Shown: positions 18,357-27,202, counted from the first letter of the stretch. The stretch is 64,000 nucleotides of DNA from Streptomyces sp. F001 (GCF_004187715.1 NZ_QZWF01000015.1:87433-151432), one strand, 5' to 3'. A program made the numbers and translations. The notes: a model not told the origin generated them from the sequence alone.

Positions 18357-18497
18357 GCATCAAGCGAACCAGACGCCGACGACAATTGGCCAACCCCCTC
18401 CCTCCACCTGTGGAAAACCGCGTCCGACGGCAGGCGGGCGCCTGCGCCGCGCCGTGGCGGCGGCATGGGGAGGACGAGCGCACTACGCTCGGTTCTC

Positions 18498-19652
18498 ATG
18501 AGCGACAGGCACATCAGTCAGCACTTCGAGACGCTCGCCATCCACGCGGGCAACACGGCCGACCCCCTCACCGGTGCGGTCGTCCCGCCGATCTACCAGG
18601 TGTCCACCTACAAGCAGGACGGGGTGGGCGGTCTGCGCGGCGGCTACGAGTACAGCCGCAGCGCCAACCCGACCAGGACCGCCCTGGAGGAGAACCTCGC
18701 CGCCCTGGAGGGCGGGCGCCGTGGACTCGCGTTCGCGTCCGGACTGGCGGCCGAGGACTGCCTGTTGCGTACGCTGCTCAGCCCCGGCGACCACGTGGTC
18801 ATCCCCAATGACGCGTACGGCGGCACGTTCCGCCTGTTCGCGAAGGTCGTCGCCCGGTGGGGCGTGGAATGGTCGGTCGCCGACACGAGCGATCCCGCAG
18901 CCGTACGGGCCGCCATCACCCCCAAGACCAAGGCCGTGTGGGTGGAGACTCCTTCCAACCCGCTGCTCGGCATCACCGACATCGCCGCCGTCGCCCAGAT
19001 CGCCCGGGACGCGGGCGCCCGGCTCGTCGTCGACAACACGTTCGCCACGCCCTACCTCCAGCAGCCGCTCTCACTCGGCGCGGACGTCGTGGTGCACTCC
19101 CTGACCAAGTACATGGGCGGCCACTCGGACGTCGTGGGCGGCGCGCTGATCGTGGGCGACGAGGGGCTGGGCGAGGAACTGGCCTTCCACCAGAACGCGA
19201 TGGGCGCGGTCGCCGGGCCCTTCGACTCCTGGCTGGTGCTGCGCGGCACCAAGACCCTCTCCGTGCGCATGGACCGGCACAGTGAGAACGCGGCCAGGGT
19301 CGCCGACATGCTCACCCGGCACGCGCGCGTGACGCGGGTGCTGTACCCGGGGCTGCCGGATCACCCCGGTCACGAGATCGCCGCCAAGCAGATGCGGTCC
19401 TTCGGCGGCATGGTCTCCTTCCAGGTCGAGGGCGGCGAGGAGGCGGCCGTCGAGGTCTGCAACCGCGCCAAGGTGTTCACCCTGGGTGAGTCCCTCGGCG
19501 GCGTCGAGTCGCTGATCGAGCACCCGGGGCGCATGACGCACGCCTCCGCGGCCGGTTCTGCCCTGGAGGTACCCGCCGACCTCGTACGCCTCTCCGTGGG
19601 CATCGAGAACGTCGACGACCTCCTGGAGGACCTCCAGCAGGCGCTCGGCTAG
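18498..19652 (+). CDS. metB: Cystathionine gamma-synthase / PLP trans-sulfuration enzyme
   Basis: This 384-residue enzyme of the Cys/Met metabolism PLP family probably joins an activated homoserine to cysteine to give cystathionine; gamma-lyase activity is also possible. Visible blocks are YSRSANPTR near the N-terminus, the substrate loop VETPSNPLLGI and the PLP lysine in HSLTKYMGGHSD (about residue 200). The C-terminal SLGGVESLIEHPGRMTHAS block is typical. Length matches (about 380). ATG at 18498; the frame is open far upstream only because of base bias. Exact specificity among MetB, CGL and MetC cannot be settled by sequence alone. Confidence 0.93.
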   Translation: MSDRHISQHFETLAIHAGNTADPLTGAVVPPIYQVSTYKQDGVGGLRGGYEYSRSANPTRTALEENLAALEGGRRGLAFASGLAAEDCLLRTLLSPGDHVVIPNDAYGGTFRLFAKVVARWGVEWSVADTSDPAAVRAAITPKTKAVWVETPSNPLLGITDIAAVAQIARDAGARLVVDNTFATPYLQQPLSLGADVVVHSLTKYMGGHSDVVGGALIVGDEGLGEELAFHQNAMGAVAGPFDSWLVLRGTKTLSVRMDRHSENAARVADMLTRHARVTRVLYPGLPDHPGHEIAAKQMRSFGGMVSFQVEGGEEAAVEVCNRAKVFTLGESLGGVESLIEHPGRMTHASAAGSALEVPADLVRLSVGIENVDDLLEDLQQALG

Positions 19653-19665
19653 CCCGGCGCGCCGC

Positions 19666-19914
19666 TCACCAGCCCGTCAGTGGTGGGGTCGTCTCCGACG
19701 GCGGCTCCACCCAGGGGCGGGCCGTCAGCGCCCACACGGTGAACGCCACGGTCACGGCGAACAGCAGCAGCCAGCCCAGGCGCAGGGCGAGGGTCCTGCG
19801 TCGCAGCAGACGGTTGCCGCGGCGCACGGCGTCGGCGCAGAGGTCCGGCGGCACCCGCGGCGGCGTCCGCTCCATGATCCGCCGCGCGGCAGCCTCCCGT
19901 TCCAACCGGTTCAC
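19666..19914 (-). CDS. Small single-pass membrane protein
   Basis: An 82-residue protein with a basic N-terminal half and one membrane segment (about 47-66, LGWLLLFAVTVAFTVWAL). It begins with GTG only 13 nt after the stop of the sigma-like gene on the same strand, so the two are probably cotranscribed. Its place and form (small, one helix, positively charged N-terminus) would suit a regulator or partner of that sigma-like protein, but no anti-sigma motif is visible. Confidence 0.7.
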   Translation of the reverse strand: MNRLEREAAARRIMERTPPRVPPDLCADAVRRGNRLLRRRTLALRLGWLLLFAVTVAFTVWALTARPWVEPPSETTPPLTGW

Positions 19915-19927
19915 CGCAGACCCCCGA

Positions 19928-20431
19928 TCACGACGCCGCCGCCTTCGCCCCCGTCACCGCCGGTGCAGGCCCCCGGGGCGGGTGGAGGACCGTCGCCGTC
20001 GCCCGGTCGCACAGGGCGCGGACGCGTTCCGTGGGCAGCCCGAGCAGCGCGGCCGTCTGTTCCTCGGCGACCCCTTCGTACAGCCTGAGGACCAGGATCA
20101 GGCGCTCCTGCGGGGTGAGGTGGGCGAGTGCGCCGGTGGGGTGCGGGCGGGCCCGGCCGAAGGCGCCGTACTGGTGCCAGGCGCCGTGTGCGAAGCGGGT
20201 GGCGAGGTACCGGCGGGTGCGGTCGTACGGGTCCTCGCCGCGCAGTCGGTCCCAGCAGGCGTAGGTGTGGGCGAGGGCCAGGGTCAGCAGGCGCCGCGCG
20301 CGCGGGTTGTCGTCCGGGACCTCGGCCGTGAGCAGCGTGGCGGTGTGCAGCAGCCGCCCCGCCGCGCCGGCGACGAACGCCTCGAACTCCCGGGCCCGGC
20401 GGGCACCTTGGGACGCTTGCCGTTCTCGCAC
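19928..20431 (-). CDS. SigE-family-like sigma factor, short
   Basis: A 167-residue protein with sigma-70 features. The N-terminal half resembles the region 2 of SigE-family ECF factors (FEAFVAGAAGRLLHTATLL), and the C-terminal helix-turn-helix region 4 is LTPQERLILVLRLYEGVAEEQ-like with a recognition helix around TERVRALCDRA. GTG at 20431 is supported by GGGAGG 4-5 bases upstream; the open frame to 20515 has no site. Region 2 looks degenerate, so it may bind RNA polymerase weakly or be a sigma-like regulator. The next gene encodes a small membrane protein. Confidence 0.78.
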   Translation of the reverse strand: MRERQASQGARRAREFEAFVAGAAGRLLHTATLLTAEVPDDNPRARRLLTLALAHTYACWDRLRGEDPYDRTRRYLATRFAHGAWHQYGAFGRARPHPTGALAHLTPQERLILVLRLYEGVAEEQTAALLGLPTERVRALCDRATATVLHPPRGPAPAVTGAKAAAS

Positions 20432-20751
20432 CGCGCCTCCCGCCTGAGGCCGACCTGAGGATACGGATCCCGGTGGCGTACCCGGCCCACCGGAGGTGAA
20501 CCCGCGTACGACCACGAGGACCCGGTCTCATATGAGGCCAGTGGTGGGCTTTCGGTCAAGAGCCCGCGCACCGTGCGGCTTGCCTCGGTCGCCGTGGAAG
20601 ATCGCGCTCCACGCGGCGGGCGTGGGGGAGGGGCTGGTGAGGGGCGGTGGAGTCCCGGCACCACGCGCGCGTGTCCGCCCCCGGCCCGGAGCGGCACGCG
20701 GCGTCTCGTAACTCCCGCCGCACGCGCGCGTGCACGTGTCTTACCCGCGGC
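20432..20751. other. 320-nt gene-free gap
   Basis: No supported gene. It holds the presumed promoter of the sigma-like gene and two copies of the 12-base palindrome CACGCGCGCGTG (20662-20673 and 20721-20732), which also occurs at 61845-61856. Confidence 0.6.
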
Positions 20752-21276
20752 TCAGGAAGCCGACTGCGGCTCCGTCCCCGGCACGCCCTGCGCCGCCATC
20801 CGTGTGGAGAGCGCCAGGTTGAAGCGGGTGAGGAGCGTGCAGAACGCCTCGCGCTCCTCGGGTGCCCAGTCGTGTGTGAGCTCGGCCATCAGCTGACGCC
20901 GGGACGAGCGCACTTCCTCCAGCCGGGACAGCCCGCGCGGGGACAGCTGGAGCACCACGGCACGCCCGTCCTCGGGGTGCGAGGTCCGCTTGACCAGGCC
21001 CGTGTCGACGAGGGGAGCCACCTGCCGGGTGACCGTCGACGAGTCGATGCCCATGCTCGCGGCGAGCGCCTTGACGCCCATCGGCCCTTCCTTGTCGAGC
21101 CGGTTGAGCAGCAGGTACGCGGCGCGGTCCATGGAGTTGCGCACCTGTCCGACCCCGCCGAGCCGGGTCTGTTCGGCACGCCGGGCGAACACCGCCACCT
21201 CGTGCTGCAGCGCGTCGAGGAGGCCGGTGTCACCGACGGTCGTCATGTCCATCGACATTTCAGGTGTTGTGGGCAT
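20752..21276 (-). CDS. MarR family transcription regulator
   Basis: A 174-residue winged-helix dimer-forming regulator. The recognition region is GVKALAASMGIDSSTVTRQV and the wing is RTSHPEDGRAVVLQLS, with DGRA typical of MarR proteins. ATG at 21276 is followed by further in-frame ATGs (residues 8 and 11), so the exact start is open. It is divergent from threonine ammonia-lyase with a 143-nt gap. Ligand and targets are unknown; autoregulation would be usual. Confidence 0.9.
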   Translation of the reverse strand: MPTTPEMSMDMTTVGDTGLLDALQHEVAVFARRAEQTRLGGVGQVRNSMDRAAYLLLNRLDKEGPMGVKALAASMGIDSSTVTRQVAPLVDTGLVKRTSHPEDGRAVVLQLSPRGLSRLEEVRSSRRQLMAELTHDWAPEEREAFCTLLTRFNLALSTRMAAQGVPGTEPQSAS

Positions 21277-21419
21277 GGCCGGGGGCTCACTTCATACTGG
21301 GTGCTGGGTTGGGGGACAGGGTACGCGGATGGGAGGCGGGCCGTACCGGCGCTGCGCAAACCAGTCTCGGACGTTGGTCACTACGGCTGTTGCGGCAGGT
21401 GAACTGCGAGACTTGAGCC

Positions 21420-22649
21420 ATGAACTACCGCAAGGCCGCCCCCTTGCCCCCGGTCACCCTCGACGACGTACGCGGCGCGCAGAAGATGCTCAGCGGCGTC
21501 GCACGTGTCACCGCGATGGAGGGCAGCAGGTACCTGACCCAGCTGGTCGGCGCTCCCGTGCACCTCAAGTGCGAGAACCTCCAGCGGACCGGTTCGTTCA
21601 AGCTGCGCGGCGCCTACGTCCGGATCGCCGGTCTGCTGCCCGAGGAACGGGCCGCCGGTGTGGTCGCCGCGAGCGCGGGCAACCACGCACAGGGCGTCGC
21701 CCTCGCGTCCTCGCTGCTCGGCGTGCACTCGACGGTGTTCATGCCGAAGGGCGCGCCGCTGCCGAAGATAAGTGCGACGCGTGACTACGGCGCCGAGGTG
21801 CGTCTGCACGGAGACGTGGTCGACGAGACCCTGGCCGCCGCGCAGGAGTACGCCGCCGAGACGGGCGCGGTGTTCATCCATCCCTTTGACCATCCGGACG
21901 TCATCGCGGGCCAGGGCACGGTCGGGCTGGAAATTCTGGAGCAGTGCCCGGAGGTGCGCACGATCGTCGTCGGTATCGGTGGCGGCGGTCTCGCGGCGGG
22001 GATCGCGGTCGCGGTTAAGGCCCTGCGGCCCGATGTGCGGATCGTCGGTGTGCAGGCGGCGGGTTCGGCGGCGTATCCGCCCTCTCTGGCGGCGGGGCGT
22101 CCGGTGTCGGTCGAGAACCCGGCGACGATGGCCGACGGCATCAAGGTCGGCCGGCCCGGTGACGTACCGTTCGCGATCGTCGGTGATCTGGTGGACGAGG
22201 TGCGCACGGTCAGCGAGGACGAGCTGTCCGCCGCGCTGCTGCTGTGTCTGGAGCGGGCCAAGCTGGTCGTCGAGCCGGCCGGTGCCAGCCCGGTCGCGGC
22301 GCTGCTGAGCGATCCGGGCGCGTTCGAGGGGCCGGTCGTTGCGGTGCTGTCCGGCGGCAACGTCGACCCGGTGCTGATGCAGCGCGTTCTGCGGCACGGC
22401 ATGGCGGCGCAGGGCCGCTACCTGGCCGTTCGGCTGCGGCTGACGGACCGGCCGGGCGCCCTCGCGACGCTTCTCGGGGTGTTGTCAGTGGTCGACGCTA
22501 ACGTCCTCGATGTGAGCCACGTGCGGACCGACCCACGGCTCGGGCTCACGGAGGCGGAGGTCGAGCTGCACCTGGAGACGAAAGGCCCGGCCCACTGCAC
22601 CGAGGTCGGCGAGGCTCTGCGACAGGCGGGGTACCTCGTCATCGACTGA
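21420..22649 (+). CDS. ilvA: Threonine ammonia-lyase (threonine dehydratase)
   Basis: This 409-residue PLP enzyme converts threonine to 2-oxobutanoate and ammonia, feeding isoleucine synthesis or threonine breakdown. The PLP lysine is in TGSFKLRGAY (about residue 60), the glycine-rich phosphate loop is GIGGGGLAAGI, and the C-terminal ~75 residues form an ACT-like regulatory domain (RLRLTDRPGALATLLGVLS). A single ACT and this length match the IlvA/TdcB short form. ATG at 21420 has only a weak ribosome site. Whether it is biosynthetic or catabolic cannot be told from sequence. Confidence 0.93.
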   Translation: MNYRKAAPLPPVTLDDVRGAQKMLSGVARVTAMEGSRYLTQLVGAPVHLKCENLQRTGSFKLRGAYVRIAGLLPEERAAGVVAASAGNHAQGVALASSLLGVHSTVFMPKGAPLPKISATRDYGAEVRLHGDVVDETLAAAQEYAAETGAVFIHPFDHPDVIAGQGTVGLEILEQCPEVRTIVVGIGGGGLAAGIAVAVKALRPDVRIVGVQAAGSAAYPPSLAAGRPVSVENPATMADGIKVGRPGDVPFAIVGDLVDEVRTVSEDELSAALLLCLERAKLVVEPAGASPVAALLSDPGAFEGPVVAVLSGGNVDPVLMQRVLRHGMAAQGRYLAVRLRLTDRPGALATLLGVLSVVDANVLDVSHVRTDPRLGLTEAEVELHLETKGPAHCTEVGEALRQAGYLVID

Positions 22650-22728
22650 GGCGCCGGGGTCGCAGGACCGACAAGGCCGAGGTCAGGCCAAGGTCACGGG
22701 CTCTTTGTCACTCGATCGGGTAAGCCCG

Positions 22729-22757
22729 TTGTGAGACGCGATACATCGCGTTATGGT
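22729..22757 (+). promoter_or_regulatory. Promoter with operator palindrome in its spacer
   Basis: A -35-like TTGTGA (22729-22734) and -10-like TATGGT (22752-22757) are separated by 17 nt. The spacer holds a palindrome, ACGCGAT-AC-ATCGCGT (22736-22751), with perfect 7-base arms. A dimeric repressor bound there would block the promoter of the drug-type ABC exporter operon. The repressor is not adjacent. Confidence 0.65.
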
Positions 22758-22837
22758 GTGTCTCGTGCCACTCCTCAAGCAGAACCGAACCCACCAACCC
22801 ACGCTTCTCGAAGCGACCCGACGACGTGGAGACTCAT

Positions 22838-23866
22838 ATGCCAGGCGCCATCTATGCCGAAGGCCTGGTCAAAACCTTCGGTGACGTAAGGGCTCTGGAC
22901 GGCGTCGACCTCGATGTCCCCGAGGGCACGGTCCTCGGCCTGCTCGGGCCCAACGGTGCGGGCAAGACGACGGCCGTCCGCTGTCTGACGACCCTGCTGC
23001 GCCCCGACAGGGGCCGGGCCGTCGTCGCGGGCATCGACGTGCTCGCCCACCCCGACCAGGTCCGGCGCTCCATCGGTCTGTCCGGCCAGTTCGCCGCGGT
23101 CGACGAGTACCTGACCGGCCGGGAGAACCTCCAGATGGTCGGCCAGCTCTACCAGATGACGGCGAAGGCCGCCAAGGCCCGCGCCGGTGAGTTGCTCGAC
23201 CAGTTCAACCTCGCGGACGCCGCCGACCGGCCCGCCAAGACCTACTCCGGAGGCATGCGCCGCCGGCTCGACCTTGCCGCGGCTCTGGTCGTCTCCCCGC
23301 CCGTGATGTTCATGGACGAGCCGACGACCGGCCTCGACCCGCGCAATCGCCAGCAGCTGTGGGAGGTCATCAAACAGCTGGTCTCCGGCGGTACGACCCT
23401 GCTGCTGACGACGCAGTACCTGGAAGAGGCCGACCATCTCGCGCACGACATAGCGGTGGTCGACCACGGCCGCGTCATCGCCCGCGGCACCTCCGACCAG
23501 CTCAAGGCCCGCACCGGCGGCGAGCGCGTCGAGGTCGTGGTGCACGAGCGCGAGCACATGGCGACCGCCGCCGAGGTGCTGCGCGGCTTCGGCAAGGGCG
23601 ACACCACCGTCGAGGAGCACACCCGCAAGCTCACGGTGCCCGTCACCGGCGGCGCCAAGCTCCTCGCCGAGGTGATCCGCGAGCTGGACACCCGCGGCAT
23701 CGAGATCGACGACATCGGCCTGCGCCGCCCGACCCTCGACGATGTGTTCCTGTCACTGACGGGCCATGTGGCGGAGGCCGGCGACGAAGAGGACGGCGCC
23801 GACGGCGCGAGCGGTACGCCCGCCGACTCCAGGGGCCGCAAGCGCAAGAAGGAGACCGTCAAGTGA
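22838..23866 (+). CDS. Drug-type ABC exporter, ATP-binding subunit (DrrA-like)
   Basis: A 342-residue ATPase of the daunorubicin-resistance type. Walker A GPNGAGKTT, signature YSGGMRRRLDLA, Walker B VMFMDEPTTGLDP and the H-loop region TTQYLEEAD are intact. A C-terminal DUF4162-like tail, as in DrrA, precedes a charged end. ATG at 22838 is chosen over 22826 since GGAG lies six bases upstream. It overlaps the permease gene by 4 nt (GTGA), so the two are cotranslated and form an exporter of unknown substrate. A palindrome in the promoter suggests repression until the cargo appears. Confidence 0.93.
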   Translation: MPGAIYAEGLVKTFGDVRALDGVDLDVPEGTVLGLLGPNGAGKTTAVRCLTTLLRPDRGRAVVAGIDVLAHPDQVRRSIGLSGQFAAVDEYLTGRENLQMVGQLYQMTAKAAKARAGELLDQFNLADAADRPAKTYSGGMRRRLDLAAALVVSPPVMFMDEPTTGLDPRNRQQLWEVIKQLVSGGTTLLLTTQYLEEADHLAHDIAVVDHGRVIARGTSDQLKARTGGERVEVVVHEREHMATAAEVLRGFGKGDTTVEEHTRKLTVPVTGGAKLLAEVIRELDTRGIEIDDIGLRRPTLDDVFLSLTGHVAEAGDEEDGADGASGTPADSRGRKRKKETVK

Positions 23867-24708
23867 GTGCCGTGACCGACGCCGTACCGCGGCCCGCCCG
23901 CCCGAACCCGATCGGCCAGTCCGTCCGGGACTCGCTGGTCGTCGCCAAGCGCAATCTGATCCGTATGTCACGGATCCCCGAAATGATCATTTTTGGGCTG
24001 ATCCAGCCGATCATGTTTGTGGTGCTGTTCAGCTATGTGTTCGGTGGATCCATGACCATCGGCGGCACCACGGACTCCGGTGTCTACCGCGAGTTCCTGA
24101 TGGCGGGCATCTTCGCCCAGACCGTCACCTTCGCCACCGCGGGCGCCGGTGCCGGCATCGCCGAGGACATGCACAAGGGGCTGATCGACCGGTTCCGCTC
24201 GCTGCCCATGGCGCGCGGCGCGGTGCTGACCGGCCGCACCCTTGCCGACCTGGTGCAGACGGCGCTCACCCTGCTGGTGCTCGCGATCGTGGCCCTCCTG
24301 GTCGGCTGGCGTACGCACACCAACGTCGGCGAGGTGCTCGGCGCCTTCGGGCTGCTGCTGCTGATGGGCTACGCGTTCACGTGGATCGGCGCGCTGATCG
24401 GCTTGTCCGTGCGGACACCCGAGGCGGCCACGTCCGGCGGGCTGATCTGGCTCTTCCCGGTCACCTTCGTCTCGAACGCGTTCGTGGACTCGGACCAGAT
24501 GACGCCCTGGCTGCGGCACATCGCCGAGTGGAACCCGTTCAGCGCCACGGTCCAGGCCTGCCGAGAGCTCTTCGGCAACCCGGGTGTCTCCACGTCGGGC
24601 GCCTGGCCGATGGAGCACCCGGTCTGGGCCTCACTGATCTACTCGGCCCTGATCATCGTCATATTCCGGACTCTGGCGGTACGGAAGTACCGCTCGGCGA
24701 CGGCCTGA
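23863..24708 (+). CDS. ABC-2 type exporter permease (DrrB-like)
   Basis: A 281-residue membrane subunit with about six helices and the ABC-2 layout: an N-terminal cytosolic segment (NLIRMSRIPEMIIFGLIQP), helices near 35-60, 70-90, 115-140, 150-175, 180-205 and a last one before the C-terminus. The motif FPVTFVSNAFV is typical of DrrB-type permeases. It starts with GTG overlapping the ATPase stop. The pair probably exports a hydrophobic compound; the substrate is unknown. Confidence 0.92.
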   Translation: MSAVTDAVPRPARPNPIGQSVRDSLVVAKRNLIRMSRIPEMIIFGLIQPIMFVVLFSYVFGGSMTIGGTTDSGVYREFLMAGIFAQTVTFATAGAGAGIAEDMHKGLIDRFRSLPMARGAVLTGRTLADLVQTALTLLVLAIVALLVGWRTHTNVGEVLGAFGLLLLMGYAFTWIGALIGLSVRTPEAATSGGLIWLFPVTFVSNAFVDSDQMTPWLRHIAEWNPFSATVQACRELFGNPGVSTSGAWPMEHPVWASLIYSALIIVIFRTLAVRKYRSATA

Positions 24709-24775
24709 GAACCCGCGACGGCCTCAGAGCCCGCGACGAGACCGGCTCGACGAGACTGGCCTGGACATGACGAAA

Positions 24776-24802
24776 CCCCCGGCGTCGCGCGGACGCCGGG
24801 GG
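24776..24802. terminator. Bidirectional terminator
   Basis: Perfect 11-base arms (24776-24786 / 24792-24802) with a five-base loop lie between the convergent ABC permease and greA genes. Confidence 0.8.
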
Positions 24803-24844
24803 TCGTCAAGGGCGAGTCGGTCAGGCGCAGGGCACTGACCGGAG

Positions 24845-25345
24845 TCAGCTGCTGTACGGCTCGGCCTTCAGGATCTTCACCGAGGCCGTCTTGCCGTTCG
24901 GCAGCTCGTACTCCGCGTCCTCGCCGACCTTGTGGCCGATCACGCCGGCCCCCAGCGGGGACTGCGGGGAGTACGTCTCGATGTCGGCGCTGGCGTACTC
25001 GCGCGAGGCGAGCAGGAACGTCAGTGTGTCGTCCTCGTCACCGTCGAAGGCGATCGTCACGACCATGCCGGGCGCCACGGCACCATCCGTCGAGGTCGGC
25101 GCCTCGCCGACCTTGGCGTTCTCCAGGAGCTGGGTCAGCTGGCGCACACGGAGCTCCTGCTTGCCCTGCTCCTCCTTGGCCGCGTGGTACCCGCCGTTCT
25201 CCCGCAGGTCGCCCTCCTCGCGCGCGGCCGCGATCTTGGCGGCGATCTCCGTGCGCGCAGGACCAGTAAGGTACTCAAGCTCGTCCTTGAGCTTGTTGTA
25301 CGCCTCCTGGGTCAGCCAGGTGACGTTCTCGCTGGTCTGGGTCAC
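24845..25345 (-). CDS. greA: Transcription elongation factor GreA
   Basis: A 166-residue factor that enters the RNA polymerase channel and stimulates cleavage of backtracked transcripts. The N-terminal coiled coil carries the acidic tip (REEGDLRENGGYHAAKEEQG), and the C-terminal globular domain ends SPLGAGVIGHKVGED. GTG at 25345 is chosen because GAGGAG lies 5-6 bases upstream; the frame is open to 25375. Length is normal. It is a single gene ending near a shared terminator. Confidence 0.96.
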   Translation of the reverse strand: MTQTSENVTWLTQEAYNKLKDELEYLTGPARTEIAAKIAAAREEGDLRENGGYHAAKEEQGKQELRVRQLTQLLENAKVGEAPTSTDGAVAPGMVVTIAFDGDEDDTLTFLLASREYASADIETYSPQSPLGAGVIGHKVGEDAEYELPNGKTASVKILKAEPYSS

Positions 25346-25513
25346 AGGTGCTCCTCGTCGGTACTGGGAATACAAAGCATCGCCCTACCCAGAAGAATGT
25401 TCCTTCACGAGTGGGCGAAACCACGAGCCTAACAATTCAACGGCGGAAGGGGGAGGACATAAGCCAACAAAATCGCGTCAATGCAGGTCAGCGGCTACGT
25501 GACGCGGGTGACG

Positions 25514-25912
25514 TCAGTCGGCGTGGCAGCCCAGGAGCTCGGCCGTCGTGGCCGGTGCCGTCGTACGGAGCGTGACGACCTCGGTGATGCGGGTGGCGTC
25601 CCCGGCGAAGCGGAAGTCGGCCCGGCCCACCTCGGCGCCGCTCTCCGCCTGGGAGCGTACCGTGCAGTAGCCGGAGGCGCCCGCGTCCTTCTCGACCGCC
25701 AGCTTCACCTTCACCGAATCGTCCGAGAGATCGAAACTGATCACTTCGGCGCTGATCTTGTTCTGGCCGATGTAGTGAAAGGCAAAAAAGGCCATCACGG
25801 CGAGGAGCAGCGCCCCGAGGGCGGCGCCGACGACCTTCAGTGTGCGGTCCGCGCGCTCGTCCGAGGAGCGGCCGTAACGGCCCTCGGGCAGTCGCGTGCT
25901 CGCCGTACTCAT
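25514..25912 (-). CDS. DUF4307 membrane protein
   Basis: A 132-residue single-pass protein. After a ~25-residue polar N-terminus containing LPEGRYG there is a membrane helix (about 30-50), then a beta-rich extracytosolic domain with two cysteines (GYCTVRS and LLGCHAD) that might form a disulfide. This matches actinobacterial DUF4307 proteins, which are conserved next to mca but have no known function. ATG at 25912 follows GAGAGGA. It is divergent from mca with a shared 149-nt promoter region. Confidence 0.87.
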   Translation of the reverse strand: MSTASTRLPEGRYGRSSDERADRTLKVVGAALGALLLAVMAFFAFHYIGQNKISAEVISFDLSDDSVKVKLAVEKDAGASGYCTVRSQAESGAEVGRADFRFAGDATRITEVVTLRTTAPATTAELLGCHAD

Positions 25913-26061
25913 GATCGTCCTCTCGGCCGGGGCGGGACCGAGGTCCCGGACGGGGCTCCCGGGACCGGGGCCCCGGAATTTTTCGCCCCCCGATTCGGTC
26001 ACTATAGAAGCCGCCGTTCGCACCCGGTCACGCCGGGCGCCGACCAAACGAGGATTGAGTC

Positions 26062-26943
26062 TTGACTGACCAGTTGCGACTGATGGCCGTCCACGCGCAC
26101 CCCGACGACGAGTCGAGCAAAGGCGCGGCCACCATGGCCAAGTACGTGTCCGAGGGGGTGGACGTGCTGGTGGTGACCTGCACGGGCGGGGAGCGCGGCT
26201 CCATCCTCAATCCGAAGCTGCAGGGCGACAAGTACATCGAGGAGCACATCCACGAGGTACGCAAGAAGGAGATGGACGAGGCCCGCGAGATCCTCGGCGT
26301 CAAGCAGGAGTGGCTCGGTTTCGTCGACTCCGGCCTGCCCGAGGGCGACCCGCTGCCGCCGCTGCCGGAGGGCTGCTTCGCCCTCGAGGACGTCGACAAG
26401 GCGGCCGGCGAGCTGGTGCGCAGCATCCGCTCCTTCCGCCCCCAGGTGATCACCACCTATGACGAGAACGGTGGTTACCCGCACCCCGACCACATCATGA
26501 CCCACAAGATCACGATGGTGGCGTTCGAGGGCGCGGCGGACACCGAGAAGTACCCGGAGTCCGAGTTCGGCCCGGCGTACCAGCCGCTGAAGGTGTACTA
26601 CAACCAGGGCTTCAACCGCCCGCGCACCGAGGCGCTGCACCAGGCGATGCTCGACCGGGGCCTGGAGTCCCCGTACGGGGAATGGCTCAAGCGCTGGGAC
26701 GACTCGGGGCACAAGGACCGCACGCTGACCACGCACGTCCCGTGCGCGGACTTCTTCGAGATCCGTGACAAGGCGCTGATCGCGCACGCCACGCAGATCG
26801 ACCCCGAGGGGGGCTGGTTCCGGGTGCCGATGGAGCTTCAGAAGGAGGTCTGGCCGACCGAGGAGTACGAGCTCGCGAAGTCCCTCGTGGATACCTCCCT
26901 CCCCGAGGACGACCTCTTTGCAGGCATCCGCGACAATGCCTGA
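26062..26943 (+). CDS. mca: Mycothiol S-conjugate amidase
   Basis: This 293-residue zinc hydrolase cleaves mycothiol adducts to a mercapturic acid, which is exported, and GlcN-inositol, which is recycled; it is central to actinobacterial detoxification. The zinc motif AHPDDESS (about residues 11-18) and the later GGYPHPDH segment mark the MshB/Mca (LmbE) family; length and the FELPHP-type C-terminus with KEVWPTEEYELA favour Mca over MshB. It starts with TTG at 26062, with GAGG upstream. A small membrane-protein gene follows immediately. Confidence 0.95.
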   Translation: MTDQLRLMAVHAHPDDESSKGAATMAKYVSEGVDVLVVTCTGGERGSILNPKLQGDKYIEEHIHEVRKKEMDEAREILGVKQEWLGFVDSGLPEGDPLPPLPEGCFALEDVDKAAGELVRSIRSFRPQVITTYDENGGYPHPDHIMTHKITMVAFEGAADTEKYPESEFGPAYQPLKVYYNQGFNRPRTEALHQAMLDRGLESPYGEWLKRWDDSGHKDRTLTTHVPCADFFEIRDKALIAHATQIDPEGGWFRVPMELQKEVWPTEEYELAKSLVDTSLPEDDLFAGIRDNA

Positions 26944-26944
26944 C

Positions 26945-27202
26945 ATGAGCGCAAGCGCGAGCCTGGCAATGACCCATCTCGTCACCCTCGCCAAGGAGGT
27001 CGACGAGGACAAGGTGACCCCCGGCGTCCTCGGCTTCATCGTCTTCGCGGTGATGGCCCTGGCCGTGTGGGGCCTGATGAAGTCCATGAACCGCCACATG
27101 GGCCGGGTCGACTTCGACGAGGCCCCCGACGGGGCGGGGGAGGCCTCCGGCAAGGGCGCCGCGGAGCAGACGTCGGGGAAGGCCTCACCCGCGAAGGGCT
27201 GA
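26945..27202 (+). CDS. Small membrane protein after mca
   Basis: An 85-residue single-pass protein: a short N-terminus, a membrane helix (about 30-50, GVLGFIVFAVMALAVWGLM) and an Ala/Gly/Lys-rich tail. ATG at 26945 lies one base after the mca stop; another in-frame ATG at 26936 overlaps mca by 8 nt. Either implies translational coupling. No function is known; the context suggests a conserved mca partner. Confidence 0.75.
   Translation: MSASASLAMTHLVTLAKEVDEDKVTPGVLGFIVFAVMALAVWGLMKSMNRHMGRVDFDEAPDGAGEASGKGAAEQTSGKASPAKG

Noticed and set aside
17241..18497. Long upstream extension of the metB frame
   Set aside because: It is antisense to the hypothetical membrane-anchored gene and lacks family features; MetB begins at 18498.
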